Of a stretch of 32,868 nucleotides of DNA, positions 15,504 to 23,719 are shown one piece after another. Origin of the DNA: Paracoccaceae bacterium (GTDB lineage Bacteria > Pseudomonadota > Alphaproteobacteria > Rhodobacterales > Rhodobacteraceae); NCBI GenBank assembly GCA_020832705.1, contig JAFIEE010000020.1:1-32868 (forward strand), given 5' to 3'. The notes under the pieces were generated by a model, which did not search any database, was not told the origin of the DNA, and saw nothing but the letters and a program-made list of their open reading frames with translations. Both the position numbers and the translations under genes were made by a program. Each line of letters begins with the position of its first letter. The stretch's first letter is position 1.

Positions 15504-15904
15504 GCGGGCTGGTGATCAAGCTGGCCCCGCAGGAGCGGTTGCTGATCAACGGCGCCGTGATCGAAAACGGCGAACGCCGGTCGCGGCTGGCGATCCTCAC
15601 GCCCAACACCAAGGTGCTGCGGCTGCGCGATGCCATCCGCCCCGATGCCGCGAACACCCCGGTGCGCCGCGTCTGCTACCTGGCCCAACTGGTGCTTTCC
15701 GGTGATGCCGAGGCCGAGGACCTGCGCGCCCATCTGCTGCGCGGGATCGAACAGCTCAGCCAGGTCTTCACCGACCCCGACAGTCGCGCGCTGCTGCACA
15801 CCGCCACCGAAGGGGTGCTTGGCGCCGAGCCCTACATGACGTTGCGCGCCCTGCGCGCGCTGCTCCCGCGCGAGGCGCGCCTGCTGGCCGCGCGCCCGTC
15901 ATGA
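15500..15904 (+). CDS. flbT: Flagellin mRNA regulator FlbT
   Basis: A 134-residue post-transcriptional regulator. In Caulobacter FlbT associates with the flagellin transcript leader and promotes its decay when hook assembly is incomplete. Visible family segments are LAPQERLLINGAVIENGERRSRLAI, KVLRLRDAI, PVRRVCYLAQLVLSGD and the C-terminal LGAEPYMTLRALRALLPREA. The start overlaps flaF by four bases and the stop overlaps the DUF1217 gene by four. Its likely target here is the structured flagellin leader at 13727-13767 (inference). Confidence 0.94.
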   Translation: MSGLVIKLAPQERLLINGAVIENGERRSRLAILTPNTKVLRLRDAIRPDAANTPVRRVCYLAQLVLSGDAEAEDLRAHLLRGIEQLSQVFTDPDSRALLHTATEGVLGAEPYMTLRALRALLPREARLLAARPS

Positions 15905-16707
15905 GCTTCCAGCCGGTCATACCCATGGGCGGGCTGGCCGGCTGGGCGTTCCTGCAGCGCACGCAGGCCACGCAGATGGAGGCCCACGCCCGCGCCCCCG
16001 ACCGGCTGCGCGATACCGAGCACTTCCGTGAGCGGATTGCGCAGGTCGGTTCGGCCGAGGAACTGGTCGCCGACCGTCGGATGCGCCGGGTCATGCTGGG
16101 CGCCTTCGGCCTGCAGGAGGATATCGACAATATCGCCTTCATCCGCCGCATCCTCGAGGATGGCCCCGACCGCCCCGACGGCCTGCCAAGGCGTCTGAGC
16201 GACAAGCGATACCTGGCCATGGCCGAGGCGTTCCGCTTCCCCGAGGGCGCGGCGCAGCCCTTTGCCGAGCCGGGATTCGCGGACCGGATCATCGACGCGT
16301 TCCAGACCCGCGCCTTCGAGGTGGACGTGGGCGCGCAGGACCAGGGGCTGCGGCTGGCGATGACGCTGGAACGCGAACTGCCCGCGCTGCTGGAGGGCAC
16401 CCGCAGCGATGCCGCCGGCTGGTTCGCGGTCATGGGAAACCCGCCCCTGCGGCAGGTGTTCGAGACCGCCTTCGGGTTTGGCGGCGGCTTCGGCGCGCTC
16501 GACATCGACCAGCAACTGGTGCAGTTCCGCCGCCGCGCGGTGTCGCTCTTTGGCAGCGGCGACCTGGCGCAATTCGCCGATCCCGGGAAGCGCCGCGCCC
16601 TGACCGAACGGTTTCTGTTGATGGATCAGATCCGGAACCCGGTTTTCACCTGGTCCCCGGCCTCGGCGGCGCTGACACTGTTGCAGGGCGGTAGCGCCCT
16701 GCGCTGA
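15901..16707 (+). CDS. DUF1217 flagellar-cluster protein
   Basis: A 268-residue protein of the DUF1217 type, often found in alphaproteobacterial flagellar clusters; its biochemical role is not known to me. Family-like features are the N-terminal GLAGWAFLQRTQATQ, DTEHFRERIAQVGSAEELVADRRMRRVMLGAFGL, and repeated 'FADRIIDAFQTRAFEVDVG' helices. There is no signal peptide or membrane segment. It overlaps the flbT stop at ATGA and is the last gene of the flagellin transcript. Its tight coupling to flbT suggests a role in flagellin or hook assembly. Confidence 0.82.
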   Translation: MSFQPVIPMGGLAGWAFLQRTQATQMEAHARAPDRLRDTEHFRERIAQVGSAEELVADRRMRRVMLGAFGLQEDIDNIAFIRRILEDGPDRPDGLPRRLSDKRYLAMAEAFRFPEGAAQPFAEPGFADRIIDAFQTRAFEVDVGAQDQGLRLAMTLERELPALLEGTRSDAAGWFAVMGNPPLRQVFETAFGFGGGFGALDIDQQLVQFRRRAVSLFGSGDLAQFADPGKRRALTERFLLMDQIRNPVFTWSPASAALTLLQGGSALR

Positions 16708-17168
16708 GCCGGGGCCGTGCCCGGCGGCGGTGCGGCAGAGGCGTTGCGCGGGGCCCGTGCCTTGAAGCGTCCGCAGCCCCGCTGCCCTTGTTGCTGTGGC
16801 GCGGGCCCGCAACAGCGCCCGAACCCTGCGGCGGCAATCCCCCCGGACGCAAGGCCCGGCGCTGGCGCCGTGCCACAGTGTGCCCGCTGGGGCAAGCATC
16901 CAGGGGCTGCAAGAGGTGGGCGTGCGGCGACGGGTGGCGGGAACGGCTTGACCGGGCCTTGCGCGGGGCGCCCGGGTCCCCCGCGATCTTTGTCGCGGTC
17001 CGGTCGTCCCGGTAGCGCGCAGACAGAAGCGATATCATTGCCGCTGCGCGCAATGCGCGGCTCCGCATCGGCAGAGGCGCGCGGGCGGGCGCCGGGGCCC
17101 TTGCGCGACGGGCCAACCTTGACAGCTTTCGGAGCGGGGCGCATATCCCCTGCAACGGAGGTTAGCCC
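16708..17168. other. 461-base intergenic region without a convincing gene
   Basis: Open frames here are Pro/Arg/Gly/Ala-rich with no family resemblance and no ribosome site, and look like by-products of GC content. The identifiable items are a hairpin CCGCGA-TCTTTG-TCGCGG (16981-16998) and the nfuA promoter at the right end. This is the longest gene-free stretch in the window. Confidence 0.6.
17119..17147 (+). promoter_or_regulatory. Sigma-70-type promoter for nfuA-tsaB-rimI
   Basis: A perfect -35 hexamer TTGACA (17119-17124), a 17-base spacer and CATATC (17142-17147) as -10. The predicted start is about 15 bases before the nfuA ATG, with CGGAGG as ribosome site. The -10 is weaker than the -35. 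Confidence 0.55.
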
Positions 17169-17738
17169 ATGTTCATCCAGACCGAATCCACGCCCAACCC
17201 TGCAACGCTGAAATTCCTGCCGGGGCAGGAGGTCATGGCCGCGGGCACGGCCGATTTCCCCAGCGCCGAGACCGCGCACACCTCGCCGCTGGCGCGCCGC
17301 GTCTTTGCCGCCGAGGGCGTGACCGGGGTTTTCCTGGGGTCCGATTTCATCACCGTGACCAAGGACGACGGCGCCGACTGGGCGCATATCAAGCCCGCGA
17401 TCCTGGGCGCGATCATGGAGCACTTCCAGTCCGGCGCCCCGGTGATCGAAGGCGACGGCGCCGCTGCGGCCTCGGGCCACGCCGCGCATGACGGCCCCGA
17501 CGCCGAGATCGTGGACCAGATCAAGCAGTTGCTGGACACCCGCGTGCGCCCCGCCGTGGCCCAGGACGGCGGCGACATCACCTTTCACGGGTTCGAGCGC
17601 GGCGTGGTCTATCTGCACATGCAGGGCGCCTGCGCGGGCTGCCCGTCGTCCACGCTGACGCTCAAGATGGGGATCGAGAACCTGCTGCGCCACTACATCC
17701 CGGAAGTGACCGAGGTGCGGCCCGTTGCGGTCGGCTGA
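17169..17738 (+). CDS. nfuA: NfuA-type iron-sulfur cluster carrier
   Basis: A 189-residue Fe-S scaffold or carrier. The N-terminal Nfu_N domain (1 to about 90) begins [19 protein letters not shown]. The C-terminal NifU-like domain (about 112-189) has [13 protein letters not shown] and the cluster-binding CxxC in [14 protein letters not shown] (Cys155, Cys158). This layout is that of mitochondrial NFU1 and alphaproteobacterial Nfu rather than E. coli NfuA, whose N-terminal domain differs. It acts in the cytoplasm, passing clusters to apo-proteins. The start has CGGAGG eight bases upstream. tsaB overlaps its end by 14 bases. Confidence 0.93.
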   Translation: MFIQTESTPNPATLKFLPGQEVMAAGTADFPSAETAHTSPLARRVFAAEGVTGVFLGSDFITVTKDDGADWAHIKPAILGAIMEHFQSGAPVIEGDGAAAASGHAAHDGPDAEIVDQIKQLLDTRVRPAVAQDGGDITFHGFERGVVYLHMQGACAGCPSSTLTLKMGIENLLRHYIPEVTEVRPVAVG

Positions 17739-18438
17739 CGCGCCAGGGCTGTCCGGCATACACCCCGCCGAAAAGCCCATCCTTGCCTTCGATACCTCCG
17801 GGCCGTGGTGCTCGGCGGCGCTGCTGAACGGTCCGACCCTCCTTGACCGCCGCCACGCCGCCATGGCGCGCGGGCAGGCCGGGGCGCTGGTGCCGATGCT
17901 GGACGCGCTGCTTGCCGACCATCACCGGGGTTGGCACGACATCGGCGCGATTGCCGTGGGCATCGGCCCCGGAAATTTTACCGGCATCCGCATCAGCGTG
18001 GCCGCCGCGCGCGGGCTGGCGCTGGGGCTGGGCATTCCGGCCATCGGGGTTTCCCTGTTCGAGGTGCTGGCCGCGCAGGTCGCCCCGGACCGGCGCATGT
18101 TGTGCAGTCTCGAGGCACCGCGCGGTTGTGCCTGCGCACAGGTCCTTGACCGGGGCGAGCCGCAGGGCACGCCGTGCCTGATCGACCCGGCCGCGCCGCC
18201 CGCCGGATTGCTGGCGGGGGCACGGGTCGTCATCGGTCATCGCGCCGCCGACATCGCCCGCGCACTGGGTGCCGAGGCGGTCGCGGCCGTGCCCGAGGAC
18301 CCGGCCGCAGGCATCGCATTGATTGCCAGGCAGCGCCTGCGCGCGGGGGCGCGGATCGGCGAACGCCCGGCGCCGCTCTATGTCCGCGCCGCCGATGCCG
18401 CGCCCCCCCGCGCCGCGCCGGTGCCGATCCTGCCGTGA
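17725..18438 (+). CDS. tsaB: tRNA t6A modification protein TsaB
   Basis: A 237-residue ASKHA-fold protein that partners TsaD in transferring threonylcarbamoyl to tRNA A37. Signatures are ILAFDTSGPWCSAAL near residue 19 and AVGIGPGNFTGIRISVAAARGLAL. Length is normal. No ATG or GTG precedes the conserved ILAFDTSG, so the start is taken as TTG at 17725, with GAGG nine bases upstream and a 14-base overlap with nfuA. The exact start is uncertain. rimI follows with an overlapping GTGA. The first pathway enzyme, Sua5, is encoded at 4849-5850. Confidence 0.9.
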   Translation: MRSADAPGLSGIHPAEKPILAFDTSGPWCSAALLNGPTLLDRRHAAMARGQAGALVPMLDALLADHHRGWHDIGAIAVGIGPGNFTGIRISVAAARGLALGLGIPAIGVSLFEVLAAQVAPDRRMLCSLEAPRGCACAQVLDRGEPQGTPCLIDPAAPPAGLLAGARVVIGHRAADIARALGAEAVAAVPEDPAAGIALIARQRLRAGARIGERPAPLYVRAADAAPPRAAPVPILP

Positions 18439-18869
18439 GCGCGACCATGAACGCGCCTGACCCGCAGGCTCTGGCCGACCTCCATGCCAGCGCCTTTCGG
18501 CACCCGCGCCCGTGGCGCGCGGCTGAATTCGCCGCGCTGCTGGACGACCCGCAGGTTATCATCACCACCGCCCCCGCCACGCCCGATGCGCCCCCGCAGG
18601 CCGTCGCGGTGGTGCGCATTGTCCTGGACGAGGCCGAGGTGCTGACCCTTGCCGTGGCGCCCGCCTGGCGCCGCCGGGGGCTGGGGCAGGCTGTGTTGAA
18701 CGATGCGCTGGCTCGCGCCCACGCCGCCGGGGCAACGGCGAGCTTTCTGGAAGTTGCCGCCGACAACGCCGCGGCACTGGCCCTGTACGGCCGCATGGGG
18801 TTTCGCACCGTCGGGCGCCGCCGCGGCTACTACGACGCCGGCACCGACGCGCTGATCCTGCGCCGCTGA
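18435..18869 (+). CDS. rimI: RimI-type ribosomal protein alanine N-acetyltransferase
   Basis: A 144-residue GNAT acetyltransferase; RimI acetylates the N-terminal alanine of ribosomal protein S18 using acetyl-CoA. The acetyl-CoA loop is LAVAPAWRRRGLGQAVL. Beta-strand and helix elements SFLEVAADNAAALALYGRMGF and VGRRRGYY match RimI, in which an N-x-x-A-x-x-L-Y motif and a C-terminal RxxYY are typical. The GTG start at 18435 overlaps the tsaB stop; an ATG at 18447 would give 140 residues. The tsaB-rimI pairing is widespread and supports the name over other GNAT enzymes. Confidence 0.88.
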   Translation: MSATMNAPDPQALADLHASAFRHPRPWRAAEFAALLDDPQVIITTAPATPDAPPQAVAVVRIVLDEAEVLTLAVAPAWRRRGLGQAVLNDALARAHAAGATASFLEVAADNAAALALYGRMGFRTVGRRRGYYDAGTDALILRR

Positions 18870-18912
18870 GCAGACGATTGCGTGCGCTTGCCGGGGCCGC
18901 GCCAGATTCCTG

Positions 18913-18942
18913 TTGACCAACGTGCCACGCTGGGTCCTAAAT
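18913..18942 (+). promoter_or_regulatory. Possible promoter of the BMP-type ABC operon
   Basis: TTGACC (18913-18918) resembles a -35, with CTAAAT (18937-18942) 18 bases further as a weak -10. It lies in the 153-base gap after rimI, about 80 bases before the binding-protein ATG. The -10 is poor, so confidence is moderate. Confidence 0.4.
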
Positions 18943-18951
18943 CGGCCAGTC

Positions 18952-18964
18952 CCGGATCATCCGG
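18952..18964. promoter_or_regulatory. 13-bp palindrome downstream of the BMP promoter candidate
   Basis: CCGGAT-C-ATCCGG has perfect six-base arms. It lies ten bases after the -10 candidate and 58 before the gene, where an operator would sit. No regulator is encoded beside it. Confidence 0.3.
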
Positions 18965-19022
18965 ACGTGGCCAAACTCTCCGGCGGCAAAAAAATGACCG
19001 GGGAATCACAAGGGAGATTGCG

Positions 19023-20018
19023 ATGACTTTGCATGCACGGCTTCTGGGTGCCGCAGCGTTCACGGCGCTGAGCGCGGGCGTCGCCGCCGCCGATCCGGCG
19101 CTGGTTTACGATCTGGGCGGCAAGTTCGACAAGAGCTTCAATGAGGCCGCCTTCATGGGGGCCGAGCGCTGGGCCGCCGAGACCGGCGGCAGCTACCGCG
19201 ACATCGAGATGCAGTCCGAAGCCCAGCGCGAACAGGCCCTGCGCCGTCTGGCCGAGGCCGGACAGAACCCGATTGTCACCACGGGTTTTGCCTTTTCCTC
19301 GGTCCTGAATGAGGTTGCGCCGGATTACCCGGATACGAAATTCGCCATCATCGACGGCTTTGTGGAGCAGCCCAACGTGCTGTCGATCCTGTTTTCCGAG
19401 CATGAGGGTTCGTATCTGGTCGGCATGCTGGCCGGCATGGCCTCGGAAAGCGGGACGGTCGGCTTTGTCGGCGGCATGGACATTCCGCTGATCCGCCGCT
19501 TTGGTTGCGGCTACGCGCAAGGCGTGCTGGCGGCCAACCCGGATGCGACCATCGTTGCCAACATGACCGGCACCACGCCCTCGGCCTGGAATGACCCGGT
19601 GCGCGGGGGCGAGATCACCCAGGCGCAGATCAGCCAGGGCGCCGATGTGGTCTATGCCGCCGCCGGGGGCACGGGGGTCGGGGTGCTGCAGACCGCGGCC
19701 GATGCGGGCATCCTGTCCATTGGCGTGGACAGCAACCAGAACTACCTGCACCCGGGGCAGGTCCTGACCTCGATGCTCAAGCGCGTGGACAATGCGGTGT
19801 TCGACGCGTTCGAAGCCGGCGCCGATCTGGACTCCGGCGTGCTGATAATGGATCTGGCTGCGGGCGGCGTGGACTGGGCGCTGGACGAGCATAACGAGGC
19901 GCTGATCACGGACGAGATGCGCGAAGCCGTGGAAGCTGCCGCCGATGCCATCCGTTCGGGTGAACTGGTGGTGCACAGCTACACCGATGACGACAGTTGC
20001 CCGGTCCTGTCGTTCTGA
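19023..20018 (+). CDS. BMP-family ABC transporter substrate-binding protein (nucleoside type)
   Basis: A 331-residue periplasmic binding protein of the BMP/PnrA family, which binds purine nucleosides or related ligands. The signal peptide MTLHARLLGAAAFTALSAG ends near VAAA, with cleavage before DPALVYDL; there is no lipobox. Family motifs are VYDLGGKFDKSFNEAAF, NPIVTTGFAFSSVLNEVA, FAIIDG, YLVGMLAGMAS and VGFVGGMDIPLIRRFGCGY, then GADVVYAAAGGTG and GVDSNQNYLHPGQVLTS. The ATG at 19023 has AAGGGAGA six bases upstream; the longer open frame upstream has no support. Twelve bases separate it from the ATPase gene. Ligand identity is inferred from family. Confidence 0.92.
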   Translation: MTLHARLLGAAAFTALSAGVAAADPALVYDLGGKFDKSFNEAAFMGAERWAAETGGSYRDIEMQSEAQREQALRRLAEAGQNPIVTTGFAFSSVLNEVAPDYPDTKFAIIDGFVEQPNVLSILFSEHEGSYLVGMLAGMASESGTVGFVGGMDIPLIRRFGCGYAQGVLAANPDATIVANMTGTTPSAWNDPVRGGEITQAQISQGADVVYAAAGGTGVGVLQTAADAGILSIGVDSNQNYLHPGQVLTSMLKRVDNAVFDAFEAGADLDSGVLIMDLAAGGVDWALDEHNEALITDEMREAVEAAADAIRSGELVVHSYTDDDSCPVLSF

Positions 20019-20030
20019 TCGATCGACGGG

Positions 20031-21605
20031 ATGACCGACGCTGCACACCATCTGGAACGGCCCGCCGGGGCCGTTCCCCCCGCCATCGAATTGCGCGGGA
20101 TTTCCAAGGCATTCGGCCCGGTGCAGGCCAACAAGGATATTCACATCCGGGTCGAAAAGGGCACGATCCACGGCATCATCGGCGAGAACGGTGCCGGGAA
20201 ATCAACGCTCATGTCGATCCTTTACGGCTTCTACAAGGCGGATTCGGGCGAGATCCTGATCAACGGAAAGCCCACTGAAATTCCAGACAGCCAGGCCGCC
20301 ATTCGCGCGGGCATCGGCATGGTGTTCCAGCATTTCAAGCTGGTGCAGAACTTCACCGTTCTGGAAAACGTGATCCTGGGCGCCGAGGCCGGGGCGTTCC
20401 TGAAGACTTCGGTGTCCCGTGCGCGCGGCCTTCTGAAGCAACTGGCCGAGGAGTTCGGGCTGAACGTGGACCCCGATGCGCTGATCGAAAAGCTTTCGGT
20501 CGGTCATCAGCAGCGGGTGGAAATCCTCAAGGCGCTGTACCGTGAGGCTGACATCCTGATCCTGGACGAACCGACCGGCGTGCTGACCCCGGCCGAGGCT
20601 GACCATCTGTTCCGCATCCTGCGCGGGCTGAAGGAACAGGGCAAGACCATCGTCCTGATCACCCACAAGCTGCGCGAGATCATGGAGGTGACCGACAACG
20701 TGTCCGTCATGCGGCGCGGCGAGATGGTGGCCACCGTACGCACCGCCGATACCAGCCCGCCGCAACTGGCGGAACTGATGGTGGGGCGCAAGGTGCTTTT
20801 GCGGGTGGAAAAGCACCCGCCCAAACCCGGGCCCGTGGTGCTGGATGTCAAGGGTCTGCGCGTGGTCGATGACATGGGCGTGGAACGCCTGCGCGGGATC
20901 GACCTCCAGGTGCGCGCGGGCGAGATTCTGGGCATCGCCGGGGTCGCTGGCAATGGTCAGTCGGAACTGCTGGAGGCGCTGGCCGGGCTGACCCCCGGCG
21001 AGGGGCAGGCCACGCTGGCAGGCGAACCGCTGGACATGACCGGCAAGACCTCGGACGGGTATACGCGGCGCATGTCCGGTGTTTCGCATGTGCCCGAGGA
21101 CCGGCAGCGGCGCGGGCTGATCATGAATTTCCATGCCTGGGAGAATGTGGCGCTGGGCTATCACCATGACCCCGCCTATAACCGCGGCGCGCTGTGGATG
21201 GACAACCCCGCCATCCTGCGCACCACGGAAAGCCACATGAAAGCGTTTGACGTGCGCCCGCCAAACCCGGTGCTGACCGCCGAAAGCTTTTCCGGCGGGA
21301 ACCAGCAGAAACTGGTGCTGGCGCGCGAGATCGAGCGCGGCCCGGAATTGTTGCTGGTGGGCCAGCCCACCCGCGGAGTGGATATCGGCGCCATCGAATT
21401 CATCCACCAGCGGCTGATCGCGTTGCGCGACGCGGGCAAGGCGGTGCTGCTGGTCAGCGTGGAACTTGACGAGATCATGTCCCTGTCGGACCGGATTGCG
21501 GTCATGTTCGACGGGCGCATCATGGGCGAACGACTGCCCGAGCAGACCGACGAGGCCGCGCTGGGCCTGTTGATGGCCGGGGTCACCGAGCAGGGGGCGG
21601 CATGA
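20031..21605 (+). CDS. ABC transporter ATP-binding protein, nucleoside-type (two ATPase domains)
   Basis: A 524-residue double ATPase that powers the adjacent importer. Domain 1 has Walker [18 protein letters not shown], a signature LSVGHQQRVEILKAL and Walker B ILILDEPTGVL. Domain 2 starts near residue 265; its Walker A region is GVAGNGQSELLEAL, lacking the GKS lysine, and its signature is SFSGGNQQKLVLARE. Walker B reads LLLVGQPTRGVD, with Gln in place of the catalytic Glu. Such a degenerate second site is usual in BMP-type ATPases, so hydrolysis is probably asymmetric. The gene overlaps the first permease at ATGA. Confidence 0.93.
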   Translation: MTDAAHHLERPAGAVPPAIELRGISKAFGPVQANKDIHIRVEKGTIHGIIGENGAGKSTLMSILYGFYKADSGEILINGKPTEIPDSQAAIRAGIGMVFQHFKLVQNFTVLENVILGAEAGAFLKTSVSRARGLLKQLAEEFGLNVDPDALIEKLSVGHQQRVEILKALYREADILILDEPTGVLTPAEADHLFRILRGLKEQGKTIVLITHKLREIMEVTDNVSVMRRGEMVATVRTADTSPPQLAELMVGRKVLLRVEKHPPKPGPVVLDVKGLRVVDDMGVERLRGIDLQVRAGEILGIAGVAGNGQSELLEALAGLTPGEGQATLAGEPLDMTGKTSDGYTRRMSGVSHVPEDRQRRGLIMNFHAWENVALGYHHDPAYNRGALWMDNPAILRTTESHMKAFDVRPPNPVLTAESFSGGNQQKLVLAREIERGPELLLVGQPTRGVDIGAIEFIHQRLIALRDAGKAVLLVSVELDEIMSLSDRIAVMFDGRIMGERLPEQTDEAALGLLMAGVTEQGAA

Positions 21606-22696
21606 GCAAGGGGCGCATTCCTGACTGGGCGGATGTGGTGCTGGTGCCGCTGTTTTCGGTTGTGCTGGCCTTCATCATCTCGGCGATCGTGATCTGGGCC
21701 ATCGGCGAAGACCCGTGGGAAGCCACCAAGATGATGGTGCAGGGGGCGTTTGGCTCCAGCTACGGCTGGGGCTACACGCTCTATTATGCCACCAATTTCA
21801 TCTTCACCGGGCTGGCGGTGGCGGTGGCGTTCCAGGCGAAGCTCTTCAACATCGGCGGCGAGGGGCAGGCCACGCTGGGGGGCCTGGGCGTGGCGATGGT
21901 GTGCCTCTATCTGCCCTGGCCGCACTGGTCCATGGCGCTGGTGGCGGCCATGGCAGGGGCGGCGCTGTTCGGCGCGGCCTGGGCGGCGATTCCGGGCTAT
22001 CTGCAGGTCCGGCGCGGCAGCCATATCGTCATCACCACCATCATGTTCAACTTCATCGCGGCGGCGCTGCTGAACTATCTGCTGGTGAACGTGATGCGGC
22101 CTGCGGGGTCGATGGACCCGGCCAGCGCCCGTTTCCCGCCCGAGGTGCGCCTGCCGCGCCTGCATGAGATCCTCGAGGTCTTCGGCATTCCGTTCTCGCG
22201 CGCGACGCCGGCGAATATCTCGCTGCTGGTGGCGATCGCGGCCTGCGTGCTGGTCTGGTACATGCTGTGGCGCACGCGGCTGGGCTATCAGATCCGCGCC
22301 TTTGGCCAGAGCGAACCGGCGGCGCAGTATGCGGGCATCAGCCCGTTCCGGATCACCATGTATGTGATGCTGATTTCCGGCGCGCTGGCGGGCATGATGG
22401 CGATCAACAATGTGATGGGCGAGGCGAACCGCCTGCTGCTGAACGCGGTCGAGGGGGCGGGCTTCATCGGCATCGCCGTGGCGCTGATGGGGCGCAACCA
22501 CCCGTTCGGTGTGTTCCTGGCCGCCGTGCTGTTCGGCTTCCTGTATCAGGGCGGCGCTGAACTGGCGCTGTGGACCAATATCCCGCGCGAGTTGATCGTG
22601 GTGATCCAGGCGCTGGTGATCCTGTTCACCGGCGCGCTGGACAACATGGTGCGGATGCCCATTGCGGCGCTCTTTGCCCGGCGGAGGCGAAGCTGA
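21602..22696 (+). CDS. ABC transporter permease 1, nucleoside type
   Basis: A 364-residue inner-membrane permease of the BPD_transp_2 type with about eight to ten hydrophobic segments. Distinct features are NIGGEGQATLGGLGVAMV near residue 84, RGSHIVITTIMFNFIAAALLNYLL, GQSEPAAQYAGIS and GAGFIGIAVALMGRNHPFGV. These match the longer of the two permeases (YufP type) in BMP-linked nucleoside importers. It overlaps the ATPase gene by four bases and the second permease by one (TGATG), so all four genes form one transcript. Confidence 0.92.
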   Translation: MSKGRIPDWADVVLVPLFSVVLAFIISAIVIWAIGEDPWEATKMMVQGAFGSSYGWGYTLYYATNFIFTGLAVAVAFQAKLFNIGGEGQATLGGLGVAMVCLYLPWPHWSMALVAAMAGAALFGAAWAAIPGYLQVRRGSHIVITTIMFNFIAAALLNYLLVNVMRPAGSMDPASARFPPEVRLPRLHEILEVFGIPFSRATPANISLLVAIAACVLVWYMLWRTRLGYQIRAFGQSEPAAQYAGISPFRITMYVMLISGALAGMMAINNVMGEANRLLLNAVEGAGFIGIAVALMGRNHPFGVFLAAVLFGFLYQGGAELALWTNIPRELIVVIQALVILFTGALDNMVRMPIAALFARRRRS

Positions 22697-23661
22697 TGGA
22701 CCTGATTGCGGTTGTCCAGATCCTCGATTCCACCCTGCGGCTGGCCACGCCGCTGCTGTTTGCCGCGCTGGCGGGGCTGATTTCCGAACGCGCGGGCGTG
22801 TTCGACATCGGGCTGGAGGGCAAGATGCTGGCCGCGGCGTTCTTTTCCGCCGCCTTTGCCTTCACCACCGGCAACGTGTGGCTGGGGCTGTGCGCGGGGA
22901 TCATCGCGTCGATGTTCCTGTCGCTGATCCATGGGGTGGCGTCGATCACATTTCGCGGCAATCAACTCATTTCCGGCGTGGCCATCAACTTCCTGGCCGC
23001 CGGGCTGACGGTGGTGATTGCGCAGAACTGGTTCCGGCAGGGGGGCCGGACGCCGACACTGACGGGCGATGCGCGGTTTCCGCGTCTGGACCTGCCGGGC
23101 GCCGAGGCGGTGCGCGACGTGCCGGTGCTGGGCCCGTTCTATTCGGTGATCCTGTCGGGGCATTCGATCCTGGTCTATGTGGGGCTGCTGTGCGTGCCGC
23201 TGACCTGGTATGTGCTGTTCCGCACCCGCTTCGGCCTGCGCCTGCGCGCGGTCGGCGAGAACCCGGCGGCGGTGGACACCGCCGGGATTTCCGTGGTTGG
23301 CCTGCGCTACGGCGCGGTGATGATCTGCGGCGTGCTCTGCGGGCTGGCGGGGGCCTATCTGGCCACGGGGCTGTCGGCGGGGTTTGTCAAGGACATGACC
23401 GCCGGGCGCGGCTTCATCGCGCTGGCGGCAATGATATTCGCCAAGTGGCGGCCCTGGCACGCGCTGGGCGCAGTGCTGCTGTTCGGCCTGCTGGAGGCAA
23501 TCGCCAACCGCTATCAGAACATCGATCTGGGCTTCATGGTGCTGCCCGCGCAGTTCATGCAGGCACTGCCCTATATCCTGACCGTGGTGATCCTGGCCGG
23601 GTTCGTGGGCCGGGCGATCCCGCCGCGCGCGGGCGGGGAGCCCTATGTGAAGGAACGCTGA
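22696..23661 (+). CDS. ABC transporter permease 2, nucleoside type
   Basis: A 321-residue membrane permease, the shorter partner in the heterodimeric channel (YufQ type). Typical segments are PLLFAALAGLISERAGVFDIG, LEGKMLAAAF, RGNQLISGVAINFLAAGLT, VGENPAAVDTAGISV and GRGFIALAAMIFAKWRP. The ATG at 22696 shares its A with the TGA of permease 1, and GGAGG lies ten bases upstream. It ends the importer operon; the TSUP gene starts 58 bases later after a small hairpin. Confidence 0.92.
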   Translation: MDLIAVVQILDSTLRLATPLLFAALAGLISERAGVFDIGLEGKMLAAAFFSAAFAFTTGNVWLGLCAGIIASMFLSLIHGVASITFRGNQLISGVAINFLAAGLTVVIAQNWFRQGGRTPTLTGDARFPRLDLPGAEAVRDVPVLGPFYSVILSGHSILVYVGLLCVPLTWYVLFRTRFGLRLRAVGENPAAVDTAGISVVGLRYGAVMICGVLCGLAGAYLATGLSAGFVKDMTAGRGFIALAAMIFAKWRPWHALGAVLLFGLLEAIANRYQNIDLGFMVLPAQFMQALPYILTVVILAGFVGRAIPPRAGGEPYVKER

Positions 23662-23689
23662 GAACCGCGCGCCGCCGTTGCGCTGGACT

Positions 23690-23704
23690 TGCCGCGCTGC
23701 GGCA
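23690..23704 (+). terminator. Small hairpin between the importer operon and TSUP gene
   Basis: TGCCGC-GCT-GCGGCA is a perfect six-pair stem with a three-base loop. It lies in the 58-base gap, without a T-run. It may attenuate read-through into the TSUP gene, or be incidental. Confidence 0.3.
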
Positions 23705-23719
23705 CACTAAGGTCAGGGA

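Noticed and set aside
16981-16998. Hairpin CCGCGA-TCTTTG-TCGCGG as a terminator of the flagellin operon
   Set aside because: It lies about 270 bases after the last stop and has no T-run, so it cannot be supported as a terminator.
16717-17211. Open frame in the 461-base gap before nfuA
   Set aside because: It is Gly/Pro/Arg-rich, overlaps the nfuA promoter and start in another frame, and has no recognisable motif.
20835-21605. Degenerate second ATPase domain in the BMP-type ATPase as a possible defect
   Set aside because: The missing P-loop lysine and catalytic Glu are typical of this family, so it is not evidence of a broken gene.
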